Positions 1 to 8,816 of a stretch of 41,151 nucleotides of DNA are shown here, piece after piece. The stretch is from positions 1 through 41,151 of the forward strand of contig CALXYO010000015.1 in the NCBI GenBank assembly GCA_944393005.1, written 5' to 3'. Made by a program: the position numbers and the translations under genes. The stretch's first letter is position 1. Each line of letters begins with the position of its first letter. The DNA is from an uncultured Spirochaetales bacterium. Lineage in GTDB: Bacteria > Spirochaetota > Spirochaetia > Sphaerochaetales > Sphaerochaetaceae. A model generated the notes under the pieces. It made no database searches, had not been told where the DNA came from, and saw only the letters and a program-made list of their open reading frames with translations.

Positions 1-1617
1 ACAATAAAATTTCCCAATAATGAAGATGTCACTTTTGAACAAGGAAAGCCTATTGTGGTTCTTGGAGCTAATGGTGCAGGAAAAACGCGTTTTAGTTCAA
101 AAGTCGAAGAATTGAACGACGGAAAATACAATACTTGGGACAAGGAACAATCACTATTGATTCATCGGATTTCTGCACAAAAATCACTTACAATCAATGA
201 ATCTATCTCCATTTTCGACCTCGATAGTGCCACAAAATCTTTGTTCATCGGCGATTCAAACATGTACGCCAGTAAAATAAGCAATCGATTTAGTAGTAAT
301 CCAGTTACAGGATTGTTAAATGACTATGAACAAGCATTATCATTGCTTTTTGCCAAAAATAATGATCAATTACAAAATGCACATGCATCAGATGTAGCAG
401 CATATAAGGCTGGTACCGAACGACCAACTCCAATTACAACAGTTGTAGAAACCGCTACATTAGTTTGGAACGAATTACTGCCCCATCGCAAAATTGATTT
501 AAGTGGTAACGGTGTTCATGTAGAGTATGGTGGAAAACGTTATCACGGAAAAGAAATGAGCGATGGTGAGCGAGTCATGCTATATATGATTTGCCAAGTT
601 CTGGTCTTGAAGCCAAACAGTATTTTGATTATTGATGAACCAGAATTACATATCCACAAAGCAATTGTAGATAAACTCTGGGATAAGTTAGAGGAACTTA
701 GACAGGATTGTGTGTTTGTATACATCACTCACGATTTGAACTTTGCTCTATCTCGTAATACAGAAAATGTTCTGTGGATTAAAAGCTATGACGGCACAAC
801 TTGGGATTATGAGTTTTTAAATATCGCTGATTTTTCTGATTTGCCAAATGATTTATTATATGAGGTAATTGGTACTCGGCAAAAGATTTTATTTGTTGAA
901 GGTGAAAAAAACAGTTACGATCACTTTTTATATCAAGAAGTGTTCCGTGATAAAGGCTACCATGTAATCCCTTGTGGAGGCTGTCAGGATGTTGTAAAAT
1001 TTGTAAAATCAAAACGCGCGTATGAAAAATTGAATGCAATTGATGTTTATGGCATTGTTGATCGGGACTTTAGAACAGAAGCAGAAATTACTGCGCTCCA
1101 AAACGATGGTGTATTCTGCCTTGATGTTGCCGAAGTCGAAAACCTCTTCGTCGTTCCAGAATTGTTGGACTTGATGGCTGAGCAGTTGGGATGCGCTGAA
1201 GGAGCGGCACAGAGTGCAAAGGATTTTATTCAAACACTTTTTGTGCAAAACAAGGCAAATCAAATTGGCGAAGCATTTATCAAGGAAGTCAACCATCAGC
1301 TTACGCTGAAAAACTTCTCAGATAAACAGTTGACCCCATCTGAAGTAAAAGAATGTTTGGATACTGATTTTTCTGAAGCCAAGATCGCCGTGTTTTATGC
1401 TGAAAAGCAGCAACAGTTTGATTCAGCGCATACAACAAAAGAAATCTTACAGATTTTTAATTTCAAGGACTTGAGCAAAAAAATTGGGAGTCGGTTTGGG
1501 ATTCACGGAAATGACTACCCTCAGCGTGTAATCAATTTGATGAAGCGAAATCCTAATAATGTAAGAGAGCAAATCATCACTATCTTATCCGAGTATATCC
1601 CTGAGCTGCCCCAATAA
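1..1617 (+). CDS. AAA ATPase fused to DUF4435 (TOPRIM-like) domain, 5' end outside window; PARIS-like candidate
   Basis: The reading frame is open from base 1, so the gene starts upstream; a GTG at 55 lies just before the Walker A and cannot be the true start. The N-terminal half is an ABC/SMC-like ATPase: Walker A GANGAGKT at visible codons 22-29, signature-like MSDGERV, Walker B ILIIDEPELHIH, and H-loop YITHD. The C-terminal half has the DUF4435 hallmarks LFVEGE, GIVDRDF and a following AEVENLF, the acidic residues of a TOPRIM-type nuclease. In PARIS anti-phage systems AriA is such an ATPase and AriB a DUF4435 nuclease, and single-chain versions exist; other OLD-like ATPase-TOPRIM proteins are the alternative. 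The gene is visibly more AT-rich than the transporter genes after it, so it is probably acquired. The domains are certain; the PARIS assignment is inferred. Confidence 0.85.
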   Translation, partial: TIKFPNNEDVTFEQGKPIVVLGANGAGKTRFSSKVEELNDGKYNTWDKEQSLLIHRISAQKSLTINESISIFDLDSATKSLFIGDSNMYASKISNRFSSNPVTGLLNDYEQALSLLFAKNNDQLQNAHASDVAAYKAGTERPTPITTVVETATLVWNELLPHRKIDLSGNGVHVEYGGKRYHGKEMSDGERVMLYMICQVLVLKPNSILIIDEPELHIHKAIVDKLWDKLEELRQDCVFVYITHDLNFALSRNTENVLWIKSYDGTTWDYEFLNIADFSDLPNDLLYEVIGTRQKILFVEGEKNSYDHFLYQEVFRDKGYHVIPCGGCQDVVKFVKSKRAYEKLNAIDVYGIVDRDFRTEAEITALQNDGVFCLDVAEVENLFVVPELLDLMAEQLGCAEGAAQSAKDFIQTLFVQNKANQIGEAFIKEVNHQLTLKNFSDKQLTPSEVKECLDTDFSEAKIAVFYAEKQQQFDSAHTTKEILQIFNFKDLSKKIGSRFGIHGNDYPQRVINLMKRNPNNVREQIITILSEYIPELPQ

Positions 1618-1690
1618 TTTTGATGAATGGTCGCTTATCTTAATTTTCTGCCTCGTTTACAATAAGCGCGAAGCTACCCCAGTTACATAT

Positions 1691-1731
1691 AAAGCCCGGA
1701 AAGCCTTATTCCACAAGGCTTTCCGGGTTTC
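1691..1731 (+). terminator. Rho-independent terminator after the ATPase gene
   Basis: A perfect 13-bp stem (1695-1707 with 1715-1727) has a 7-base loop and is followed by TTT. A short A-run lies before the stem, so it could also work in reverse. It lies 78 bases after the ATPase stop and just before the junction with the broken oxidoreductase gene. Confidence 0.8.
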
Positions 1732-1753
1732 GTTTACATTAATGGCGCTCTGA

Positions 1754-2113
1754 TACCCTCATAAGAATTATTATGAGGCGTTCAAGGAAGGTGATGCCTT
1801 CATAACGATGGACTGCAGGGAAATAGTCGACTGGCCATATTTTCTTCCCTACCGGATTCTCTATTCAAGGAACGTGAACAACATGTTCATGGCAGGAAGG
1901 AACGTGAGCGTGTCCCATGATGCGTCAGGTACGGCAAGAGTGATGAGGACCTGCGGTATCATGGGAGAGGTTGTCGGATATGCCGCAAGGTTCTGCATAA
2001 AGTATTCATGCAGCCCGCGTCAGATATACACAGACCACCTCGAAGAGTTCCTGTCATTCCTCAGATCCATTGAAAACAAAGAAGTATTCAAAGCCGGAAG
2101 TACTGTTACCTAA
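1754..2113 (+). pseudogene. 3' fragment of FAD-dependent oxidoreductase
   Basis: The frame from 1754 to the TAA at 2113 encodes the C-terminal part of an FAD-dependent oxidoreductase of the FAD_oxidored type. The diagnostic stretch is NNMFMAGRNVSVSHDASGTA, followed by RVMRTCGIMGEVVG, the FAD-binding end of the fold. Homologous-looking sequence begins right after an in-frame TGA at 1751-1753, and the N-terminal dinucleotide-binding domain is absent. An internal ATG at 1808 could be called as a start but lacks a convincing ribosome site. The fragment sits 39 bases before the transporter operon, where a whole oxidoreductase would be the natural first gene. The ATPase segment therefore seems to have replaced or split the 5' part, unless the contig is misjoined here. 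Confidence 0.75.
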
Positions 2114-2152
2114 GGCTTGGAACATAGAAAAACAGACAAAAGGAGTTAATTT

Positions 2153-3424
2153 ATGAGAAAAGTATTGGCAATTGCTCTGATCTCTCTTCTTTCACTTTCT
2201 CTTTTCGCCGCTGGAGCCGGAGAAAGCCAGAATGCATCAGCTGAAAGCGGAAGCACAAGCATTGTCTGGGCTGGATGGTCCGGAGAAGAAGAAGCAACAA
2301 GAGACATCTTCCAGAGAATGAGAACCGGTTATGAGGAACAGAGCGGAAACACCGTACAGTGGGTCGGCTGGACATGGGCAGATACGGCACAGCAGCTGCT
2401 CATCCGTCTCCAGGGCGGCGAACAGCTTGACATAGCCCAGACAGATATCGGCATCTTCAACACGGTTGCACAGACCGGAGCTCTTGCTGATCTTAACGAG
2501 ATCTTCGGCAGGGAATGGCTTGAGGAGAACTTTGCTCCTTCCACTCTTGCCGTGGGACAGATTGACGGAAAGCAGCTCGGACTTCCTTGGTCAATGGCTG
2601 CCATCACAATGGTTTACAACCCACAGATTCTCGAACGTGCGGGCTGGAGCGAAGTTCCATCCACAATTGAGGAATTCGAACAGTGCATGGCCGATATCGC
2701 CGCACTCGGAGAAGGAATCATTCCGTACGGTGTCTCAACAAAAGATGACACTGCCGCCGGCGATCTCATGCCATGGCTGTGGACATTCGGCACAACAGTC
2801 TTCAATGAAGACGGAAGCGTGAATCTCGGACCTGAAGCTGTAGATACAATCAACTGGTACAAGGATCTCCTGGCAAAAGGCTATATCCAGATGGATATCG
2901 GAAGAGGTGACGCACGCCAGCTCTTCGCACAGGGCATGATGGCATTCTATGATGATGCGGTTCTTGCAAAAGGCCAGGCTGTAAGTGCAGGTGTCGATCC
3001 AGCTGAAGTCGTTAACGTATGTTCGGCAATGCCCCGCCCCGTTCTCAATGCCGGTGATGAAAGCCAGAGCACGATGTGGGGTCACATGCTCGTGATCTTC
3101 GACTCATCACAGTACAAGGACAGTGCAGCAGATTTCGCAAAGTATCTTCTCAGCGATGATGTTGCCCTTGAGTATTTCGAGCAGAACGGAATGCCTCCTG
3201 TGACCAACTCAGCTGCAAATACAGAAGAAGTCCTCAATGATGAATATCTCAAAGGCTTCATCGATGCGACAGCAACGGCAAAACTTGATGAAACCGCAAG
3301 AATGACAAATGCAAGCGAAATCAAGACAATCATCGTTGAGGAGCTCCAGAGAACGCTTCTCGGACAGACAACTGCCGAGGAATGCGTTGAGAACATGAGA
3401 ACAAGACTCAACGCTGCAATCTAA
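2153..3424 (+). CDS. Sugar ABC transporter substrate-binding protein
   Basis: A 423-residue extracellular solute-binding protein of family 1, the receptor that captures a sugar outside the cytoplasmic membrane. The first ~22 residues are a signal peptide (MRKVLAIALISLLSLSLFAA) with no cysteine lipobox, so it should be secreted or anchored otherwise. The mature part starts near the SIVWAGWSGEEEATRD strand and helix typical of the family, and residues such as LPWSMAAITMVYN form the usual hinge region. An AAAGGAG ribosome site lies 8 bases before the ATG. Two permease genes follow closely, making a standard importer operon. The exact sugar cannot be read from the sequence. Confidence 0.93.
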   Translation: MRKVLAIALISLLSLSLFAAGAGESQNASAESGSTSIVWAGWSGEEEATRDIFQRMRTGYEEQSGNTVQWVGWTWADTAQQLLIRLQGGEQLDIAQTDIGIFNTVAQTGALADLNEIFGREWLEENFAPSTLAVGQIDGKQLGLPWSMAAITMVYNPQILERAGWSEVPSTIEEFEQCMADIAALGEGIIPYGVSTKDDTAAGDLMPWLWTFGTTVFNEDGSVNLGPEAVDTINWYKDLLAKGYIQMDIGRGDARQLFAQGMMAFYDDAVLAKGQAVSAGVDPAEVVNVCSAMPRPVLNAGDESQSTMWGHMLVIFDSSQYKDSAADFAKYLLSDDVALEYFEQNGMPPVTNSAANTEEVLNDEYLKGFIDATATAKLDETARMTNASEIKTIIVEELQRTLLGQTTAEECVENMRTRLNAAI

Positions 3425-3448
3425 ATCAGAAACCGGGAGAAGAGTATC

Positions 3449-4339
3449 ATGGCAAAATTCAGGAATAACGGACGTCTTACGGACACACAGACCGGAATAC
3501 TTCTGGTAATACCGGGGCTTGCGGTATTCATTGCCGTAATACTCTACCCTTTCATCAGCGCGATCGCGATGTCATTCACAGACCGGTCGCTGCTGAATCC
3601 TAACTCATCTTTCGTGGGTCTGGACAATTACATAAAGGTTTTCTCGGATCCATACTTCTTCCAGACAGTATGGACGACAATCATATTCGTGGTCTTTGCA
3701 ACCCTGATTCCGTTCACACTCGGCCTCATTTGGGCGATTGTTCTGAATCAGGGATTCAGAGGAAGCGAGTTCCTGCGCGGTGTCACTCTTGTCAACTGGA
3801 TCATCCCGGGAACCGCCATCGGCTTCCTCTGGTCCTGGATCTTCAACGGTCAGTACGGCATACTCAACGGACTGCTGTCAGCTCTGGGAATAATCGATGA
3901 GAACATAAGTTTCCTCGGACAGCCGGCAAGCGCCCTCATCTGCGTCATCATCGCGCGAAGCTGGCAGATGCTGCCGTGGTACATGGCATTCCTGCTTGGA
4001 GGACTTCAGGGAGTGCCTGTGGAAAGGATCGAAGCGGCAAGAATAGACGGTGCCAACAATCTCCAGGTCTTCCGGTATATCGTAATACCCGGCATGAGGC
4101 AGATATTTTTCCTGGTCCTCATCCTCGGTGCGATCGGAAATCTCCAGCATTTTGATATCCCATGGACAATGACGGAAGGAGGACCGGCACGAGCCACCAC
4201 CACCCTTTCGATTGAAGTTTACAGAACTGCATTCAAGAACTGGAAACTCGGTCAGGCGGCAACAGTCGGCACAGTCTGGGCAGTTCTTCTGCTGCTGTTC
4301 TCGGTTGTATACCTGAAACAGGTCAGGGAATCAGATTAG
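3449..4339 (+). CDS. Sugar ABC transporter permease, MalF/UgpA type
   Basis: A 296-residue inner-membrane permease with six predicted membrane spans. The conserved cytoplasmic EAA loop reads VERIEAARIDGANNLQVFRYI, the docking site for the ATPase. It starts 25 bases after the binding-protein gene with a GGGAGAAG ribosome site. The N-terminus (TDTQTGILLVIPGLAVF) matches the first span of this family. It should pair with the next gene to form the channel. No ATPase gene is nearby, which is common because such importers often share one MsmX/UgpC-like ATPase encoded elsewhere. Confidence 0.93.
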   Translation: MAKFRNNGRLTDTQTGILLVIPGLAVFIAVILYPFISAIAMSFTDRSLLNPNSSFVGLDNYIKVFSDPYFFQTVWTTIIFVVFATLIPFTLGLIWAIVLNQGFRGSEFLRGVTLVNWIIPGTAIGFLWSWIFNGQYGILNGLLSALGIIDENISFLGQPASALICVIIARSWQMLPWYMAFLLGGLQGVPVERIEAARIDGANNLQVFRYIVIPGMRQIFFLVLILGAIGNLQHFDIPWTMTEGGPARATTTLSIEVYRTAFKNWKLGQAATVGTVWAVLLLLFSVVYLKQVRESD

Positions 4340-4352
4340 GAGGAAAAGGAAA

Positions 4353-5183
4353 ATGTTTCAGAAAACACTTGCATTCAGAATATTCTTCATCTTCTCCCTG
4401 ATTCTCATCGGATGTTTCGTATTCCTGCCGCTTCTGTGGATGATAAATACAGCACTGAAACCGGCAGACAAGACATTCACCCTTTATTTCTTTGCGGGAG
4501 AGCTCACGTTAGAGAACATCATCGGGATTCTTACGGACAAGACGATAATGACTTATCTGAAGAATTCCCTCATAGTCTCATTCCTCTCCTCTTTCATGGC
4601 GACACTGGTATCATCCTTCGCGGCATACAGCTTCTCAAAGTTCCGCTACAGGGGAAGAAAGGCAATAATGGGAGCCTTCATGATGAGTCAGGCATTCCCG
4701 CAGGCGATCCTGCTGCTTGCGATCTATCTTATGATGCAGCGCTTCCATCTGCTCGGCTCATACTGGTCCCTTCTCATAAGCTACATCGTGTTCACACTGC
4801 CGGTCGGGACATGGACGCTGAAAGGATATTTTGACGGCATTTCAAATTCCCTCATTGAAAGTGCGAAAATCGACGGCGCGGGAAATTTCAGGATAATGAC
4901 ACGCATTGTGTTTCCGATGGCGGTTCCGGGCATGATCTCGATTGCAATATACGGCTTCGTATGGTCATGGAATGACCTCCTGTACGCAATGACCCTTGTC
5001 ACGGATCCGGCAAGAAGAACTCTCGCACCGGGTCTGGTGATGACGTATCTGGGAGAAGCGAGCACGAACTGGGCTGCGATGATGAGCGCATCAATCGTGG
5101 CGGCAATTCCCGTCACTGTTATATTCGTGTTCCTGCAGCGTTACTTCATCACAGGACTTACAAGCGGTGCAGTCAAGGAATGA
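4353..5183 (+). CDS. Sugar ABC transporter permease, MalG/UgpE type
   Basis: A 276-residue partner permease, last gene of the importer operon, 14 bases after the first permease with a strong AGGAGGAAAAGG ribosome site. Six predicted spans are visible. The EAA loop reads LIESAKIDGAGNFRIMTRIV, and FVWSWNDLLYAMTLV matches the C-terminal region of MalG-like proteins. Transcription should stop at the hairpin at 5200-5230. Substrate is unknown; the broken oxidoreductase upstream hints at a sugar or sugar-derivative pathway. Confidence 0.93.
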   Translation: MFQKTLAFRIFFIFSLILIGCFVFLPLLWMINTALKPADKTFTLYFFAGELTLENIIGILTDKTIMTYLKNSLIVSFLSSFMATLVSSFAAYSFSKFRYRGRKAIMGAFMMSQAFPQAILLLAIYLMMQRFHLLGSYWSLLISYIVFTLPVGTWTLKGYFDGISNSLIESAKIDGAGNFRIMTRIVFPMAVPGMISIAIYGFVWSWNDLLYAMTLVTDPARRTLAPGLVMTYLGEASTNWAAMMSASIVAAIPVTVIFVFLQRYFITGLTSGAVKE

Positions 5184-5199
5184 CGGCAGGGAAGAAATG

Positions 5200-5232
5200 A
5201 CAGAAAAAGGCACGAACGGCCTTTTTCTGTTT
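5200..5232. terminator. Bidirectional terminator between convergent operons
   Basis: A 12-bp stem (5200-5211 with 5219-5230), acagaaaaaggc with its complement, has a 7-base loop. The run of T inside and after the right arm and A in the left arm let it serve both the transporter operon and the convergent thioesterase gene ending at 5232. Confidence 0.75.
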
Positions 5233-5615
5233 CAGCTGAGAAGTGAGAGAATATCTTCCCCGATCCTGACAGGGCGCTTTGTCTCAAGATTTATGCAGGC
5301 GACTTTCACCTCCATATCGGCAAGCACCTCATCTCCCCTTTTCACGGTCTGTGAAAATACTATTGTGACCTTCCCGAAATCCTTCACACGGGTCTCTACC
5401 GTAAGCATATCGTCAAGATAGCCCGGCTTTTCATAGCTTATGCTGATGCTCTTGACGACAAAGGCATTGCCTCCTGACAGACCTGATGCGTGAAGTTCAC
5501 GTCCCAGTTCAGTGCGGGCATGTTCGGCGAAGTTGAGATAGGCCGCATGATAGACAATACCCTGGGCATCAGTATCGGAAAAATACACTCTCTGGTTGTA
5601 TATGAATGTCTTCAT
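5232..5615 (-). CDS. YbgC/4HBT-type acyl-CoA thioesterase
   Basis: A 127-residue single hotdog domain, the normal length for the family, which hydrolyses acyl-CoA thioesters in the cytoplasm. The active-site motif is YFSDTDAQGIVYHAAYLNF, with the likely catalytic Asp16 and the GIVYHAAY helix. A GAGGA ribosome site precedes the ATG. It lies 3 bases downstream of topB on the same strand, so the two are co-transcribed; no functional link is evident. The natural substrate is not predictable. Confidence 0.88.
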   Translation of the reverse strand: MKTFIYNQRVYFSDTDAQGIVYHAAYLNFAEHARTELGRELHASGLSGGNAFVVKSISISYEKPGYLDDMLTVETRVKDFGKVTIVFSQTVKRGDEVLADMEVKVACINLETKRPVRIGEDILSLLS

Positions 5616-5618
5616 GTC

Positions 5619-7859
5619 TTATTTCCTCTTCCTGCTGTCCCTGCTGCGTCTCTCCTCAGCCTGCTTCAGGAAGTCGGCAAATGTTCCTCCGCCCATATCT
5701 GAATCGGAGGAGTGTGCGCTGTAACGGGGAGAAGACGTGAACTTTTTCTCATTCCTGTCTTTCCTGTAGGCAAGCTTGCTTGGATGAACGACTTCTGTCT
5801 TCGTCTCATATACGGCCTTGGGAAGCTTAACTGCAGATTTCTTTACGGTTATCCTGATCTTTCCGTCTGCCGTCATCACGGGTTTGGTTCTGGCACTCTG
5901 CCCCGCACCCTCAAGCTTGACCCTGACCTCTTTCTCCTCATATGCGCAGCTGAGCTTCTGGCAGATGTAATGCACGCATCCGGCAGTATCAACAACCTTC
6001 ATCATCGGAGTGTGACAGTAAGGACATTCCTTCGCGTCTGTGAATTTAGGACTGTAGACAAGATGGGAATTCTTCACTTCCTCAACAAGATCCGCAGCCA
6101 TCTTCTTTATGTCGCGGATGAAGAGATCAGGTTCCTGACGTCCTTTGCTTATGGCATCAAGACGGGCTTCCCATTCACCTGTGAGAACGGGAGACGCAAG
6201 AACCTGCGGGGCAAGACGTACGACTTCCCTTCCCTTTGCAGTCGGCACAAGGTATTTGCCGTCCCTGTTCACATAATTGTTCTGTATGAGTTTCTCTATA
6301 ATCTCAGCACGGGTGGCAGGTGTGCCAAGTCCGTTTGAGAGATTTGACTTGATCTCTCTGTCCTCAACAAAACGTCCGGCATGTTCCATTGCCGACAGAA
6401 GCGTAGCATCGGTATATCTCTCCGGCGGAGTCGTCGCACTCTGACGCACCTTGATCTTCTCGACTTTGACCTTGTCCCCTTCCCTGAGACGGAGAAGCGC
6501 GACAGAATTCTCAAGATCATCCACGGCAGGGGCTGCGGATCTTATGTTGAGCGCAATTGATACAGAGCGGTAGCCCGGCCTCACACTCTGGGTGAGACGT
6601 GTCTTGAATTTCTTTCCCTCCACATCAATGACAGCCGTTGTTGTCTTATAAAGATAGGAAGGAGAAAGCACCTCAAGGAAGCGCATCGCGATAAGACGGA
6701 ACAGCTTTGCCTCGTCAGATGAGAGAGCACTCATGTCCACATGCTGCTCTGTCGGGATTATCGCATGATGGTCTGAGACCAGTGCATCCTGCACGAAGCG
6801 GTCGCTCTCATACTCAAATCCGTTTCTGCAGTACTCCTCGCTGACAATTGAGAACTCGGTATCACGCAGGGCATGGAGACGCTCTGGGAGAGTCGGCACG
6901 ATGTCAGAGGAAATGTATCTTGAATCAGTACGCGGGTATGTGACGATCTTGTGCACCTCGTAAAGACGCTGAAGGGTGTCCAGCGTCTCCTTTGCCGAGA
7001 AGCCGAGCATTATGTTGGCATCCCTCTGAAGTTCTGTAAGATCATAGGCAAGCGGAGCTTTATCTTCCTTCTCCTCTCCTGTAAGGGAGACAACCGTTCC
7101 CTCTTTTCCCGCAAAAGAGGTTTCAAACTCCTCTTTGAGCTTCTCATCACTGAAACGGACTGAATTCTCTTCAGGGTAATAGCTTGCACTGAAAAGACCG
7201 AAATCTGCACGTGCAGTATAATAGAAGGAGCCGAGGAATGCATCTATCTCATCTTCCCTCTGCGTCATGAGCGCAAGAGTCGGTGTCTGGACACGGCCGG
7301 CCGAAAGCTTCGCATCATGATGGCAGGTCAGAGCACGCGTGACATTCATGCCGACATACCAGTCAGCCGCAGAACGGCATTCGGCAGCATGATAGAGATT
7401 GTCATAATCCTCCGCAGGATGAAGGGAAGCAAATCCGTCACGGATCGCCTTTTCAGTCTGCGAACTTATCCACAGGCGTTCGACCTTGCCCGAGTAGCCG
7501 CACAGCTTGAGTATCCAGCGTGCGACAAGCTCACCTTCCCTTCCAGCATCAGTTGCTATGATGACACCGCTGATATCATCACGTGTCAGCAGCGCCTGAA
7601 TATGATCAAACTGCTCATGTGTATCTTCTATGACCTGCTGGTCAAGCTGCTGTGGAAGCATCGGAAGATCCTTTATGGACCATCTTTTATAACGTTCACT
7701 GTAATGACTGGGTTCGCAAAGCTCCACAAGATGCCCCAGCGCCCAGGTGACAATGTAATCACTGCCTTCGATATAACCGTCGCCTCTGACTCTTGAGCCG
7801 AGGGTCCTGGCAAGCTCTCTTGCCACAGACGGCTTTTCCGCAATAACAAGTTTCTTCAT
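5619..7859 (-). CDS. topB: DNA topoisomerase III
   Basis: A type IA topoisomerase that relaxes and decatenates DNA through a single-strand break. The start at 7859 gives MKKLVIAEKPSVARELA, the invariant TOPRIM opening; an upstream GTG at 7928 would add 23 unlikely residues. Further motifs are IIATDAGREGELVARWI (TOPRIM acidic patch), SAGRVQTPTLALM, and TYPRTDSRYIS with the catalytic tyrosine. A cysteine cluster near residues 640-670 (CPYCHTP, then ICQKLSC) is a zinc ribbon, followed by a basic tail. It is 746 residues long, typical for TopB with a C-terminal extension. No clear ribosome site precedes the ATG; a TGCTAGAAT box 8 bases upstream suggests a leaderless transcript. Confidence 0.95.
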   Translation of the reverse strand: MKKLVIAEKPSVARELARTLGSRVRGDGYIEGSDYIVTWALGHLVELCEPSHYSERYKRWSIKDLPMLPQQLDQQVIEDTHEQFDHIQALLTRDDISGVIIATDAGREGELVARWILKLCGYSGKVERLWISSQTEKAIRDGFASLHPAEDYDNLYHAAECRSAADWYVGMNVTRALTCHHDAKLSAGRVQTPTLALMTQREDEIDAFLGSFYYTARADFGLFSASYYPEENSVRFSDEKLKEEFETSFAGKEGTVVSLTGEEKEDKAPLAYDLTELQRDANIMLGFSAKETLDTLQRLYEVHKIVTYPRTDSRYISSDIVPTLPERLHALRDTEFSIVSEEYCRNGFEYESDRFVQDALVSDHHAIIPTEQHVDMSALSSDEAKLFRLIAMRFLEVLSPSYLYKTTTAVIDVEGKKFKTRLTQSVRPGYRSVSIALNIRSAAPAVDDLENSVALLRLREGDKVKVEKIKVRQSATTPPERYTDATLLSAMEHAGRFVEDREIKSNLSNGLGTPATRAEIIEKLIQNNYVNRDGKYLVPTAKGREVVRLAPQVLASPVLTGEWEARLDAISKGRQEPDLFIRDIKKMAADLVEEVKNSHLVYSPKFTDAKECPYCHTPMMKVVDTAGCVHYICQKLSCAYEEKEVRVKLEGAGQSARTKPVMTADGKIRITVKKSAVKLPKAVYETKTEVVHPSKLAYRKDRNEKKFTSSPRYSAHSSDSDMGGGTFADFLKQAEERRSRDSRKRK

Positions 7860-7867
7860 GCTGGAGG

Positions 7868-7876
7868 ATTCTAGCA
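7868..7876 (-). promoter_or_regulatory. Extended -10 box close to topB start
   Basis: On the minus strand TGCTAGAAT ends 8 bases before the ATG at 7859. It combines the TGn extension with a good -10 hexamer (TAGAAT, 7868-7873). No good -35 box is seen at 17-18 bases. Transcription from it would start at or next to the initiation codon. Confidence 0.4.
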
Positions 7877-8001
7877 GAAAGAAAAGCTTACGAAAAGAAG
7901 ATTCACGAGTTAGCAGCAGACAACTCACTTGAAGCTTTGAAAATGACCTGACATAAAACCGGATTTCGTCAAATTTGACCCATTATTGATGATTTCTTTC
8001 C

Positions 8002-8031
8002 TTGACCTGAATCATGCTGAGGAATTATACT
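8002..8031 (+). promoter_or_regulatory. Promoter of ferredoxin gene
   Basis: TTGACC (8002-8007), an 18-base spacer, and TATACT (8026-8031) form a near-consensus sigma-70 promoter. It ends 38 bases before the ferredoxin ATG, leaving room for the AAGGAG ribosome site. Confidence 0.75.
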
Positions 8032-8069
8032 TTGTCTATCTTTCCAAGATTGAATAAGGAGTAAAAACT

Positions 8070-8237
8070 ATGGCTTATAAGATTCTTGATTCTTGTGTAG
8101 CATGCGGTACATGTGCAGGCGAATGCCCGGTAGGAGCTATCTCTGAAGGAGATATCTACTCAATCGATCCTGAGAAGTGCATTGACTGCGGTACATGTGC
8201 AGGTGTATGCCCGACAGGTTCAATTGAAGAAGCTTAA
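8070..8237 (+). CDS. 2[4Fe-4S] bacterial-type ferredoxin
   Basis: A 55-residue protein starting [13 protein letters not shown]. Two cluster motifs are complete: C9-x2-C12-x2-C15-x3-C19-P and C37-x2-C40-x2-C43-x3-C47-P, with near-identical halves ([10 protein letters not shown] and [10 protein letters not shown]). This is the small clostridial-type ferredoxin, a low-potential electron carrier in anaerobic metabolism such as pyruvate oxidation or hydrogen formation. A TAAGGAG ribosome site lies upstream. It is a single-gene unit between its own strong promoter and a terminator, as expected for an abundant carrier. Confidence 0.96.
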   Translation: MAYKILDSCVACGTCAGECPVGAISEGDIYSIDPEKCIDCGTCAGVCPTGSIEEA

Positions 8238-8256
8238 GTGAAAGCTTTATAAGACG

Positions 8257-8283
8257 GCTGTCCTGCAAGGGACAGCTTTTTTA
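8257..8283 (+). terminator. Terminator after ferredoxin
   Basis: A 7-bp stem GCTGTCC/GGACAGC (8257-8263 with 8270-8276) has a 6-base loop and is followed by six T. It closes the ferredoxin unit. Confidence 0.85.
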
Positions 8284-8294
8284 TTGTCTTTTCC

Positions 8295-8777
8295 ATGGTT
8301 ACATTCATTCTCTCTGCAATTCCCCTGCTCATATCCCTTTTCCTCGCTCCGAAGCTTCCCAAACTCGCATGCTTCGTCCTGTTTTACCTGACACTGGAGT
8401 CTGTCTTCATGTTCTTCATGAATACAGAGGTCCTGTCATATGCGGCAGCACTCGCAATGACAGTGCTGCTTTTCCTCATCAATCCGGTCAGGAACAATGC
8501 GGACAGACTTCTCGTTCCTTTTTCAATAGCATCATCAGTATGTTTTCTGCCTTTCGGCAACACCCTTTTCCTCCTATTCCTTGTTCTGTCAGTGGCTGCA
8601 TCGGTATTCAGAAAAACGCTGATGAAATATTTCATCATGTTATTCTCATCGGCACTGCTTTCCCTCAACCTTTCCAGAATGTACTATCTCTCACCCCTCG
8701 TAACACTCATCATCGCCTCTGTTTTCCTTGTTCTCTCACTTGTGCTTGACCCTCTCAGGGTGCACAGGGAAAAATGA
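8295..8777 (+). CDS. Small polytopic membrane protein, unknown
   Basis: 160 residues, almost wholly hydrophobic, with about five or six predicted membrane spans (for example FILSAIPLLISLFL near the N-terminus and YLSPLVTLIIASVFLVLSL near the end) and a basic tail DPLRVHREK. I do not recognise a family. It begins 12 bases after the ferredoxin terminator without an obvious ribosome site, and ends 40 bases before xseA on the same strand. The long open frame and strongly membrane-like composition support a real gene; its role is unknown. Confidence 0.6.
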   Translation: MVTFILSAIPLLISLFLAPKLPKLACFVLFYLTLESVFMFFMNTEVLSYAAALAMTVLLFLINPVRNNADRLLVPFSIASSVCFLPFGNTLFLLFLVLSVAASVFRKTLMKYFIMLFSSALLSLNLSRMYYLSPLVTLIIASVFLVLSLVLDPLRVHREK

Positions 8778-8816
8778 AATGCTTTCTTCTGGTCACATGT
8801 GCCTGAAAATTGTAGA

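Noticed and set aside
5712..6338. 208-codon plus-strand frame opposite topB
   Set aside because: It lies wholly antisense to a certain topB sequence and shows no family features.
7860..7928. N-terminal extension of topB from GTG 7928
   Set aside because: The family starts at MKKLVIAEKPSVA; the extra residues are not conserved in type and a promoter-like box falls within them.
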